Assembly (NCBI GenBank): GCA_024349765.1 | Contig: AP026074.1 | Span: forward strand, 930,001-994,000 | Direction of reading: 5' to 3' | Source of the DNA: Streptomyces nigrescens | GTDB lineage: Bacteria > Actinomycetota > Actinomycetes > Streptomycetales > Streptomycetaceae | DNA: 64,000 nt | Shown here: in pieces, positions 50,953-58,607 of the stretch | Layout: every line of letters begins with the position of its first letter | How positions within the stretch are numbered: position 1 is the first letter of the stretch | Made by a program: the position numbers and the translations under genes | The notes under the pieces: model-generated | The model's database searches: none | Seen by the model: only the letters and a program-made list of their open reading frames with translations | Told to the model about the DNA's origin: nothing

Positions 50953-51270
50953 TTCCGGACGTCTGCTCCATCGGCGAGAAGGCCAGGCCGTCAAACCTGC
51001 CGCCGGAGAAGCAGGCGATGCCGAACTCTGCGCCGATGCATACACCAGTTGGGGGACCATGCCAGCCGTTATCCCGCCAGTGCATTGAGCTCTCTGCCTG
51101 TAGGTGGAGGCCACGTATTCCCTGGTGAGGGACCTAATGCAACAGTCAGCATATGCAACAGTGCTGTTGCCCTTGAACGGCGTCCTGCAAGCGTGGCGTC
51201 ACGTCAGTTCTGTAGCAAAGATCGCCGTTCACCTGTCCGACGGGCGGCCTAGCCCCTACCGTAGGGCGAC
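50953..51270. other. Intergenic region with palindromic repeats
   Basis: No gene seen. GCAACAGT occurs at 51139-51146 and 51155-51162; the second is half of GCAACAG-TG-CTGTTGC at 51155-51170, a likely operator about 100 bp before the next gene. TACCGT 8 bases before its GTG start may be a -10 box. Confidence 0.45.
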
Positions 51271-51996
51271 GTGTCCTCCGCATCTGCACCTCCGACTGGC
51301 GGGCCCCCGCCACCGGACCGACGGCAGCAGCTGCGGGCACGATGGGCCGCCCGGCACGCCCTGCCACGGTTCGCCTTCTGGCTGCTCAGCCGGGGCACCA
51401 TCGTGCTGGCGGTATGCGCGGGGCTATATGTGCTCAACGGGTTCCTAATCGGCTGGGCAAACTCTTACGAGGTGATGACCGGGATCACCTCGCCCGCGGA
51501 GGCCCATCCCCAGTGGTGCGCCTGGCCGTTGTCCCTCGCGGGCTGGGCCGCGATCCCCGCCATCATCGGAGCGGCGGCTGGTTACGTCATCACCGAGCAG
51601 ATCCAGGCCCACCAGGCACGCGAACTGAGCGACGTCCTGGATGAACTGCGCCGTCTGGCCGATCGCTGGCCCTCTCCCCTCCTCCGGGAGCGGCTCGTGA
51701 TCACCCTGCATGACGTGTATGAGCAGGGCAGCGAGGCCGTCAAGGCCGCGGTCCTGGCCTACGGCGCCCGCCACCCCCTCGACGGCGCTGACGCCGAACC
51801 GGACTGGAGTTGGGCAGAGAAACACTTCACCTACCTGATTGAGGCCATCATGGGAACGGCAGCACCCCCGCAGGACAGTGCCGCAGCCACCGTGCGCCGG
51901 GCCAAAAACGAAGCCATCGGATTCCTGTTGGCGGTCAATACCCGGCCGGACTACCGCTGCCCCATCTGCGTCAAGCGGCAACGGCGCTCACTGTGA
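51271..51996 (+). CDS. DUF6313-like membrane protein
   Basis: 241 residues from GTG 51271. Two hydrophobic segments at about 33-61 (FWLLSRGTIVLAVCAGLYVL) and 83-105 (WPLSLAGWAAIPAIIGAAAG), then a cytoplasmic helical region and a C-terminal CPIC. The sequence around the membrane segments resembles the Streptomyces family DUF6313 from memory. Function unknown. Confidence 0.65.
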   Translation: MSSASAPPTGGPPPPDRRQQLRARWAARHALPRFAFWLLSRGTIVLAVCAGLYVLNGFLIGWANSYEVMTGITSPAEAHPQWCAWPLSLAGWAAIPAIIGAAAGYVITEQIQAHQARELSDVLDELRRLADRWPSPLLRERLVITLHDVYEQGSEAVKAAVLAYGARHPLDGADAEPDWSWAEKHFTYLIEAIMGTAAPPQDSAAATVRRAKNEAIGFLLAVNTRPDYRCPICVKRQRRSL

Positions 51997-52018
51997 TCCA
52001 CCGGCATACCCTGGAGAC

Positions 52019-52771
52019 GTGGTGACGGACGCAGAACGGGCCGAGCACGCAGCCCGCCTACGCGGACTGCTCTCCCTCGCCTGCCCGGACGCCTCTGCCA
52101 CGGCCATCGCCGCCACCGCAGAAGCCATCGCGCAGCAGGCGGGGGAACCTCCCCACGAACCAGTCTCCCAAGCCGCTCAACTGAGCCAGCCCATACCTCC
52201 ATCCGCCGCTGGGGGGCACTCTCGGCGCGCTGGTTCCGAAGCGACTCGGTCCGGCGGCCGGACTGTCACGACGGACGGGACGCGAGTACGCGACGTGGTC
52301 CGTGACGTGGTGGCCGAGGTGGCTCCGGAGGAACTGCCGCTGGTGGCGGGGTTGGCCTGGCTCGACGACGCCACGGCCGTACGGCGGCTGCGCAGCCGTG
52401 TACTGCGGCGTGATTCGCCCCTGGGCTTCGGCCTCGGCGACGCCGCGCTGGTGACTCCTGTGGTGTGGCTGGGGGTAGACCAGGCGGCGCAACAGTTGGT
52501 GGGTGCCGCAGCGGACAGCGCGGCCAGCCGGGCGAGATCTGCGCTGCGCAAGCTCTTCCGCAAGCCAGCCGAAGCCGTGACAGTTCCACCACTGCCCCGT
52601 GAACAACTGGCCCAGGTGCGGGAGTCGGTGCTGGAGATGGCCGCGCAGCGCGGCCTGGAAGAGGAGCGCGCGTCGACAATCGCCGACGCAGTGGTCGCCA
52701 GGCTGGCTCTGCCCGGGCCAGGCGGAGGATCCCAGACGAGAGCTGACCGGTCCGGCCACGGCGAGACGTGA
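52019..52771 (+). CDS. Hypothetical 250-residue protein
   Basis: GTG GTG starts at 52019/52022; TACCCT 6-7 bases upstream and GGAG 3 bases upstream leave leaderless or weakly led translation open. Long disordered N-terminal half, then a helical region with a short hydrophobic stretch (LVTPVVWLGV). It follows the DUF6313-like gene by 22 bp. No family recognised. Confidence 0.6.
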   Translation: MVTDAERAEHAARLRGLLSLACPDASATAIAATAEAIAQQAGEPPHEPVSQAAQLSQPIPPSAAGGHSRRAGSEATRSGGRTVTTDGTRVRDVVRDVVAEVAPEELPLVAGLAWLDDATAVRRLRSRVLRRDSPLGFGLGDAALVTPVVWLGVDQAAQQLVGAAADSAASRARSALRKLFRKPAEAVTVPPLPREQLAQVRESVLEMAAQRGLEEERASTIADAVVARLALPGPGGGSQTRADRSGHGET

Positions 52772-52787
52772 TGGTCGGCGTCCCTCT

Positions 52788-52904
52788 CTATTCCTCCGGC
52801 TCCTCCTGGGCGTCGCCGATGGCGGCGCGGAGGTCGTGGAGGTTCCGCAGGACCTCGATGAAGGCCGACTCGGCCCGGCCAAGGGCCCGCCGGACGCCTT
52901 CCAC
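52788..52904 (-). CDS. Short helical ORF, 38 codons, possible gene fragment
   Basis: GTG start behind GGGGACGG, product with the helical segment ESAFIEVLRNLHDLRAAIGD, and strongly GC3-biased codons, which suggests a real small gene or the tail of a lost one. No family recognised. Confidence 0.3.
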   Translation of the reverse strand: MEGVRRALGRAESAFIEVLRNLHDLRAAIGDAQEEPEE

Positions 52905-53041
52905 GTCACCGTCCCCTTTTCCGGCCTATGAGAGTGCTGTTCGTGATGTCCGTGAAGGGCTGTGACCGGGGACATCGCGGCCTCGTTTGCCGACCGGCGT
53001 CGTGATGTTCGCGATGTCAGCACGGTCGGCATGGAGGACAC

Positions 53042-53224
53042 GTGGCACAGAGGCACAAGAAGATGCTGCCGGAGGGGGCCCGCGAGGTCCTGCTGGAGGA
53101 GGTGAACTCGGCACGCGACCGGATGACCGTGGAATGGCTGAGCGACGGCGGCCTCCGCATCGGCGAGTTCTGCGGCCTGCACCTGGTCGGCGATGGCCAG
53201 GAGCTCGGCGGCGCCTCGGCCTAG
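53042..53224 (+). pseudogene. Tyrosine-recombinase (integrase) fragment cut by IS481
   Basis: About 60 codons ending at the IS edge. RDRMTVEWLSDGGLRIGEFC then GLHL resembles the segment around the first catalytic Arg of tyrosine integrases (GLRxGE). The rest of the gene is absent; the stop TAG is completed at the IS boundary. Confidence 0.6.
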
Positions 53225-54306
53225 GTGTATTGATCACGAGCGTTGTTAACAGCCGCTCGGCTTGATCAATGGCGAAGACCTCCGGTGTGGTGGAGGTGTC
53301 GAATCTGCACCGCACGGAGGTCTTCATGTCCCACCGTAATGCCCGGCTGACCGTCTTTGGCCGGCGGCTGCTGGTCGAACGCATCCGCTCCGGACGTCCC
53401 GTCGCTCATGTGGCTGCTGAGATGGGGGTGTCACGGCCCACGGCCCACAAGTGGATGCGCCGGTGGCGGGCAGAAGGCGAAATGGGCCTTGAGGACCGCT
53501 CCAGCCGACCACACACGACTCCGCACCGCACCAGGCCCGACATCGAAGACCGTGTCTGCACACTGCGGCAAACCCGCAAGCTGGGACCGGCCAGGATCGG
53601 ACCGATCCTGGCCCTGCCGGCCTCCACCGTGCACCGCATCCTGACCCGCCACGGCCTGCACCGCCTGGCCTGGCTCGACCGGCCCACCGCCCAGCCCATC
53701 CGCCGCTACGAACGGTCCCGGCCCGGAGAGATGGTGCACGTCGACATCAAGAAGCTGGGCAACATACCTGACGGTGGCGGGCACAAGGTCCTCGACCGTC
53801 GGCAAGCCACGGACAACAAGCAGGCCACCACCAGCGCCCGCAAGAGCGGCAAACCGCCGATCGGCTACAGCTACATCCACTCCGCCGTCGATGACCACTC
53901 CCGCCTGGCCTACAGCGAGATCCTCACCGACGAACGTCAGCACACCGCGATCAGCTTCTGGCGACGAGCCCAAGCCTTCTTCGCCTCGCACGGCATCACC
54001 GTCGAGCGCGTCCTGACCGACAACGGCTCCTGCTACAAGTCCAAGCTCTTCACCCAGGCCCTGACCGCGGCCGGCATCGCCCACAAACGCATTCGGCCCT
54101 ACCGGCCACAAACCAACGGCAAAGTCGAACGCTTCAACCGCACCCTGCTCGACGAATGGGCCTACCTCCGGCCCTACGCCAGCAACGACGAGCGCACCGC
54201 CGCACTGGACACCTTCCTGCACAACTACAACCACCACCGCAGCCACACCGCACTCGGCGGCAAGCCACCCATCAGCCGTGTGAACAACGCTCCAGGTCAA
54301 TACACC
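53224..54306 (+). mobile_element. IS481-family insertion sequence, 1083 bp
   Basis: Imperfect terminal inverted repeats of about 28 bp: GGTGTATTGA...GAGCGTTGTT at 53224-53251 and its complement at 54279-54306. Encodes one DDE transposase. The flanks do not show a matching target duplication and belong to different genes (integrase fragment left, resolvase fragment right), so the copy sits at a rearrangement junction. Confidence 0.8.
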
Positions 54307-54345
54307 AGGCGCTTCATCTCGTGGACGGTGAAGATCACCCGTTGA
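53326..54345 (+). CDS. IS481-family transposase
   Basis: 339 residues, ATG 53326 after CGGAGG. N-terminal HTH (VAAEMGVSRPTAHKWMRRWR), then the rve core with Asp in MVHVDIKKLG, Asp in VLTDNGSCY and Glu in TNGKVERFNRTL. The frame lacks a stop inside the element and reads through the right inverted repeat into flanking DNA, adding about 13 foreign residues (RRFISWTVKITR). Probably still functional. Confidence 0.85.
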   Translation: MSHRNARLTVFGRRLLVERIRSGRPVAHVAAEMGVSRPTAHKWMRRWRAEGEMGLEDRSSRPHTTPHRTRPDIEDRVCTLRQTRKLGPARIGPILALPASTVHRILTRHGLHRLAWLDRPTAQPIRRYERSRPGEMVHVDIKKLGNIPDGGGHKVLDRRQATDNKQATTSARKSGKPPIGYSYIHSAVDDHSRLAYSEILTDERQHTAISFWRRAQAFFASHGITVERVLTDNGSCYKSKLFTQALTAAGIAHKRIRPYRPQTNGKVERFNRTLLDEWAYLRPYASNDERTAALDTFLHNYNHHRSHTALGGKPPISRVNNAPGQYTRRFISWTVKITR

Positions 54346-54875
54346 TGGGGGACGGCCTTCTTGATGGTGCGGGCGAAGTCCATCGCCTTGACGAACTCCG
54401 GCCGCACCTTGATCCGGGTACTGATCTTCTCCGAGAAGACCGGGTCACACCCGGCCTCCGCCAGGGCGTCGAGCTGGCTGAGCGGGTGGCGGGCCTGCAG
54501 GTAGGCGCCGATCGCCGCGTCCAGCGCGTCGCCGTCGACGCGTTCGAGCAGGCGGCGGACAGTTGCGGGGTGCGGTACGGCCCGCTGTCCGGTGAACGGG
54601 TCGGCCGTGAAGCCCAGGACACCGAGGGCGTGCCGCGGGACATCCGAGATCCACTCGCCGACCGCGATGAGCGAGCGGGCGCCGGCCAGTACCGCCGCCG
54701 CTGCCCCGCACAGCAGGGCCGGCGCCGGGTAGCGTCGTCCCCGGGCATCGCGCGGGTCGGGGACGACGGCCAGGAATCGGCGCAGGTCAGCGGCATCCTC
54801 CGGGGCGAGCGGGGCGGCATGGGCAGTCAACTGCTCCAATGCCGGGGGCATAGGGGATGATGTTCGGGCAGGCAC
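54297..54875 (-). pseudogene. Chimeric remnant: ISAs1 transposase N-terminus joined to a serine-resolvase fragment
   Basis: 192 codons. Residues 1-130 match the N-terminus of ISAs1-family transposases (VPDPRDARGRRYPAPALLCG; GEWISDVP). From about residue 132 the frame continues as an internal piece of a serine resolvase (SQLDALAEAGCDPVFSEKIS; IKKAVPHQRVIFTVHEMKRL) cut at the IS481 edge. Neither part is functional: the resolvase lacks its catalytic Ser region. Confidence 0.65.
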
Positions 54876-55030
54876 GGTCTTGCTCGGTTCTCATGGGTCT
54901 CGACAACCACATGATCACCGGCCCCGTGCCTGCACTGCTTTCCCATCCGATTCGCCACAGAACGACCCATGACGATGCATCACTCATGAGAACCGCGAAT
55001 CGGACACTTCTCGATCATGCAATGACCCTG
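54482..55030 (-). mobile_element. Partial ISAs1-family element, 5' part with terminal repeat
   Basis: Spans the transposase N-terminus, its upstream region and the terminal repeat at 55001-55030, whose sequence ending in ATGACCCTG recurs at 57190-57219. The 3' part is missing. Confidence 0.6.
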
Positions 55031-55243
55031 CTACGAGCCCTGACCGAGTCGCAGCAGCTTGCGGCCCCCCGATCATGCTCGACCCCAGACCAGACAGGGC
55101 GCCGGCCAAAACTGCTCCACCGCCTTGGAGGTACGGAAGATGGATCCAAGCGTAGGGCTGCCCGCTTCGGGTGCGGAGGATCCCGCTTAGACGTTCACTG
55201 GAAGTGGTGAACTTCCATCTCTCGTCCAGAAGCGGAGATTGAT

Positions 55244-55588
55244 GTGACACGAATCGATGTCGCGCAAGGCGTCTCGACAAGGGCGGTAATCCTCGGGCCA
55301 TATACCTGGTCTGGTGGTACTGCGGATCCATTGTTTCCAGGTCTAAGCAAGTTCTTTGCGGTAAGGATCCTTCGCCCGGTCAATGGCGTGCCGCAAATCC
55401 TCCAGGCCTTGACCGTCACGGCAGTTGCGAGCCAGCACGAGGGCATCCAGGCTGTGGGCGTTACAGACCTCAGTGTCATCACGGAAACTGATGGACACAT
55501 TGGGGTCAACTTTAATGTCGCCAACCTCCACGGATTTAACACGCTCTACGAGTTCAGTTACTACTTCTCCATGATTGTTCCTGAATGA
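55244..55588 (+). CDS. Tandem paralogue A, unknown function, 114 residues
   Basis: GTG start after GCGGAGATT. Shares AQGVSTR-x-V-x-LGPY, then RIL and VxQ(I/V)LxALT(V/I)TAV, and a GVTDL motif with the next two genes; predicted all-beta, no signal peptide. The alternating hydrophobic pattern suggests a beta-sandwich. Codon use is clearly less GC-biased than Streptomyces chromosomal genes, so the cluster was probably acquired. No family recognised. Confidence 0.7.
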   Translation: MTRIDVAQGVSTRAVILGPYTWSGGTADPLFPGLSKFFAVRILRPVNGVPQILQALTVTAVASQHEGIQAVGVTDLSVITETDGHIGVNFNVANLHGFNTLYEFSYYFSMIVPE

Positions 55589-55646
55589 CTTGCTGGCGAC
55601 GGAGTTTGGTGACAGATTCAACACCTCATTGAAAGGGGAGATTGAG

Positions 55647-55985
55647 GTGATAAGAGCTGCTGTTGCACAAGGGGTTTCGACAAGGACAGTGACCCTCGGC
55701 CCCTATACCTGGCACAGGATCGACCCATTGCCTCCAGGGCAGAGCGTCGTCCTTTGGCACAGGATCCTTGGCTCGGTGAGTGGTTACTCGCAGATCCTTC
55801 AAGCCCTGACTATCACGGCCGTTCCCCCCAGTACCCTTGAGGAGGGAGCCATGGGCGTTACTGATCTCCGTGTCATCACGGAACCCGATGGGGCGATCGG
55901 CGTCAACTTCACTGCCACCAACGTCCACGCTGTGAACCCTAGCGATCGATTCACCTACTGGGTTGCGATGAGGGTTCGTGAATGA
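55647..55985 (+). CDS. Tandem paralogue B, unknown function, 112 residues
   Basis: GTG start chosen after AGGGGAGATT, the same spacing as in paralogue A; the open frame reaches back to 55575 but without a site. Carries AQGVSTRTVTLGPYTW and GVTDLRVITEPDGAIGVNF. About half identical to its neighbours by eye. Confidence 0.68.
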   Translation: MIRAAVAQGVSTRTVTLGPYTWHRIDPLPPGQSVVLWHRILGSVSGYSQILQALTITAVPPSTLEEGAMGVTDLRVITEPDGAIGVNFTATNVHAVNPSDRFTYWVAMRVRE

Positions 55986-56107
55986 GATTCAACGATGGGG
56001 TCGTTCGTTGTTCATAGCCCGAATGGTGGCATATGCGAGGCACGCCCGCTGATCGGGCGTGTCTGGTGCCCGAATCGATAATGCCTTCAGGCGAAAGGGA
56101 GACTGAG

Positions 56108-56452
56108 GTGACGCGAACCGATATCGCGCAAGGGGTTTCGACAAGAACAGTGATCCTCGGACCCTACGGCTGGCACAGCGGTACTGAAGGCCCATTGCGT
56201 CCGGGGCAAAGCAAATTCTTTGCGAAAAGGATCCTTAGCTCGCTCCATGGTGTTTCGCAGGTCCTCGAAGCCCTGACCGTTACAGCCGTTGCGCGTCCAG
56301 CGTCGGGCGTCCAGGCTGTGGGTGTCACCGACCTCTGTGTCGTCGAAGAAGCCAGTGGAGCGCTTGGTGTCAACTTCAATGTCACTAACCTGCATGCCTG
56401 GAATGATCTTTTTGCCTTCGACTTCCATATCGCTATTATCGTTCCTGAATAA
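56108..56452 (+). CDS. Tandem paralogue C, unknown function, 114 residues
   Basis: GTG start after AAGGGAGACT. Contains AQGVSTRTVILGPYGW and GVTDLCVVEEASGALGVNF. Each paralogue ends in a similar beta strand (AIIVPE, AMRVRE, SMIVPE). Followed at 12 bp by a 75-residue gene. Confidence 0.7.
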   Translation: MTRTDIAQGVSTRTVILGPYGWHSGTEGPLRPGQSKFFAKRILSSLHGVSQVLEALTVTAVARPASGVQAVGVTDLCVVEEASGALGVNFNVTNLHAWNDLFAFDFHIAIIVPE

Positions 56453-56464
56453 GGGGATCCCGGG

Positions 56465-56692
56465 ATGAGACTCTTCGTTGTCCATGATGCGGAGGGCAGG
56501 ATCTATGAGGCGCTTACCTGTCCTTCGGACGTGCCGGCTCCGGGCCTAGCAACGGCTCCGGGTCGATATCTCACCGAGATGGAGCCGCCGGAAGGCTTTG
56601 CCGACGGTTCGAACTCCGATTTCATCCGCGAGTTCATGAAAACTCATCGGGTAGAGGTAACTGGTCAGAAGGCCATAGCTGTACGGCACTGA
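56465..56692 (+). CDS. Hypothetical 75-residue protein
   Basis: ATG 56465 with GGGGAT upstream. Starts MRLFVVHDAEGRIYEALTCP; small alpha/beta protein, no family recognised. Likely in operon with the three paralogues, whose array it ends. Confidence 0.6.
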   Translation: MRLFVVHDAEGRIYEALTCPSDVPAPGLATAPGRYLTEMEPPEGFADGSNSDFIREFMKTHRVEVTGQKAIAVRH

Positions 56693-56724
56693 AGTCCCGC
56701 CTTTAAGGACTCCCACCCCGCCAG

Positions 56725-57219
56725 CGGGACATCCCGCTCGACCACCGCACCCGTGACAAGGCCCACCACCGCGACGAGATCCGACGATTGAAGGTCGCCG
56801 CGTTCTCCCACATCGACTACCCCGGCGCCCGCCAAGCCGTCGAGGTCGTGCGCTGGCGACGCGACCTGACGACCGAAAAGCTCACCATCGAGCGGGTCTA
56901 CCTGATCACCAGCCTGGACGTCTTCGACGCCACCCCGGCCGAGCTCGCCGCCTGGATCAGAGGCCACTGGAACATCGAGAACCTCCTGCACCACGTCCGT
57001 GACCGGACCTTCCGCGAAGACGACTCCAAGGTCCGCACCGGCCACCTGCCCCGGACCATGGCCAGCCTGCGCAACCTCGCCATCAGCGTCTTCCGCCAGG
57101 ACGGCGAGACCAACATCGCGGCCGCCCTCCGTCACACCGGCCGCGACCACCAGCGGCCACTACGAGCCCTCGGCCTCACCTGACGAAACCGGACACTTCT
57201 CGATCATGCAATGACCCTG
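56725..57219 (+). mobile_element. Partial ISAs1-family element, 3' part with terminal repeat
   Basis: Encodes the C-terminal 150 or so residues of an ISAs1 transposase ([53 protein letters not shown]), stop at 57181-57183, then the 30-bp end at 57190-57219, identical to 55001-55030. The 5' part is missing. Confidence 0.75.
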
Positions 57220-57223
57220 GGTC

Positions 57224-57481
57224 TGGACCGGCGCCGAGTTCGAGCACATCCGCCGACTCGGCCATCCTTCGCTGATCATTGCGGGCATCGACGTTTCCAC
57301 GCCGCCCGCGGCCGGCACCGGACGGGAATTTATCTTCGACTTCCTCGGTGTCCATCTCGGTCTGAACGGCAACGGCGTCACCATTCACTACGCCGCCGAC
57401 ATCCCAACCGAGCAGATCGTGGACGTTTGCCACCCCGGGCATCCCGAGTACGACCGGTACGCACATTTCCCTAAGTCGTAG
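57224..57481 (+). pseudogene. C-terminal gene fragment cut by ISAs1
   Basis: Open from the IS edge to TAG at 57481 without a start codon; 85 codons beginning WTGAEFEHIRRLGHPSLIIA. Reads as real coding sequence but has lost its 5' end. Family not recognised. Confidence 0.45.
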
Positions 57482-57785
57482 TCGGGCCGCACCTTAACAA
57501 GTCGGCGCCGGTAGCGCTGACGGCTGCTCCATTGATCCCCGACGCCGGACGAACCTCACGAACCTTCGGGTACTCGTCAGGCAGCGGAATACCTCACTTT
57601 CCGCCACGTGGCTCACGGACGATCTGGATTCGAGATGAAAGGCCATCTCGCGGTGTGTCCCTGCCGCGCTCCTGTGACGGTTCGTATGCATCATGAGGTA
57701 TTTCTGGAGGCGAGCCGTTGGCAATGGTTCTCAGCTGACAACCTTCCTGGCGAACGGGAGGCGGCGAACCAAGAAGGGATGCCGG
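57482..57785. other. Intergenic stretch, no gene seen
   Basis: No convincing gene or repeat. A frame overlapping the next gene's 5' end has no supported start. Confidence 0.4.
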
Positions 57786-58556
57786 GTGACGAACGACGAG
57801 TTTGATGCCTTCCTCCGATACCTCGCCGAGGAACACCTTGAACGACGCCTTCCGATGACTCGGCGCAGACTCCGGCATCACTTCGAGGATGAGGTTGGCT
57901 GGACGCTCGACCGGATGCGTGAGGCTCACCAGGCGTTGAACTATATCCACGACACGATGCCGCGGGACGAGGACATCTACGAGACGTTCACGCTCGACGC
58001 GCTGGAGGAAATCATTGGGCACGCCAACCACGGTGTCCGCTTCCAGAACCGCTTGGCTGAGGATGCTGGGCTCATGGAGGTCATGGACGAATACTTCATT
58101 GACCTTGCTTCGGGGCTCCGCGCCGACCACCTTCCAAGTGTCGAGGCAGACATGCTCTCTACACTCGGATTTCCACGGGTTAGCGCTCACTTGCCAGCAT
58201 TGATCTGTGCTCTCAAGATCTTCAGCCAGAAGCAGCGTCCTTATCTCAATGAGGTCCCTGTCAGTCAACAACTGAGAGACTTGGCTGAACTTCTCGAACA
58301 GGCGCGAGGGGAACACCAGGCAGCGGCTCACTCTGACCAGGAAGAGCCGTCGCTCCGGAAGCGCAAGCGTAAATGGTGGACGGGACTGGGCAAGGTTGTC
58401 TCTGGCAGCGCCATCTCGATTGCTGACATTGCGCTAGGTGCCGGGCTGATCCCCTTCGAGGTCTCACCGGAGACGCGGTCATGGGGAGCACTCTCGTCGG
58501 CGACGTTGGGTATCGGGCAGGTTATGGAGGGTGTGGGTGCGATCCGCGGCGAGTGA
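57786..58556 (+). CDS. Hypothetical protein with C-terminal membrane-like segment, 256 residues
   Basis: GTG 57786 follows AGAAGGGA; the frame is open to 57693 but without a site. N-terminal 200 residues are helical and charged (FDAFLRYLAEEHLERRLPMT). A basic stretch RKRKRKWW precedes a hydrophobic segment SGSAISIADIALGAGLIPFE. Lower GC than neighbours, suggesting transfer. No family recognised. Confidence 0.65.
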   Translation: MTNDEFDAFLRYLAEEHLERRLPMTRRRLRHHFEDEVGWTLDRMREAHQALNYIHDTMPRDEDIYETFTLDALEEIIGHANHGVRFQNRLAEDAGLMEVMDEYFIDLASGLRADHLPSVEADMLSTLGFPRVSAHLPALICALKIFSQKQRPYLNEVPVSQQLRDLAELLEQARGEHQAAAHSDQEEPSLRKRKRKWWTGLGKVVSGSAISIADIALGAGLIPFEVSPETRSWGALSSATLGIGQVMEGVGAIRGE

Positions 58557-58607
58557 ACTACTCCTGCCTCCGAGAGTCGGCGAGGTTCGAGCGGGCTTTC
58601 GGCAGGT

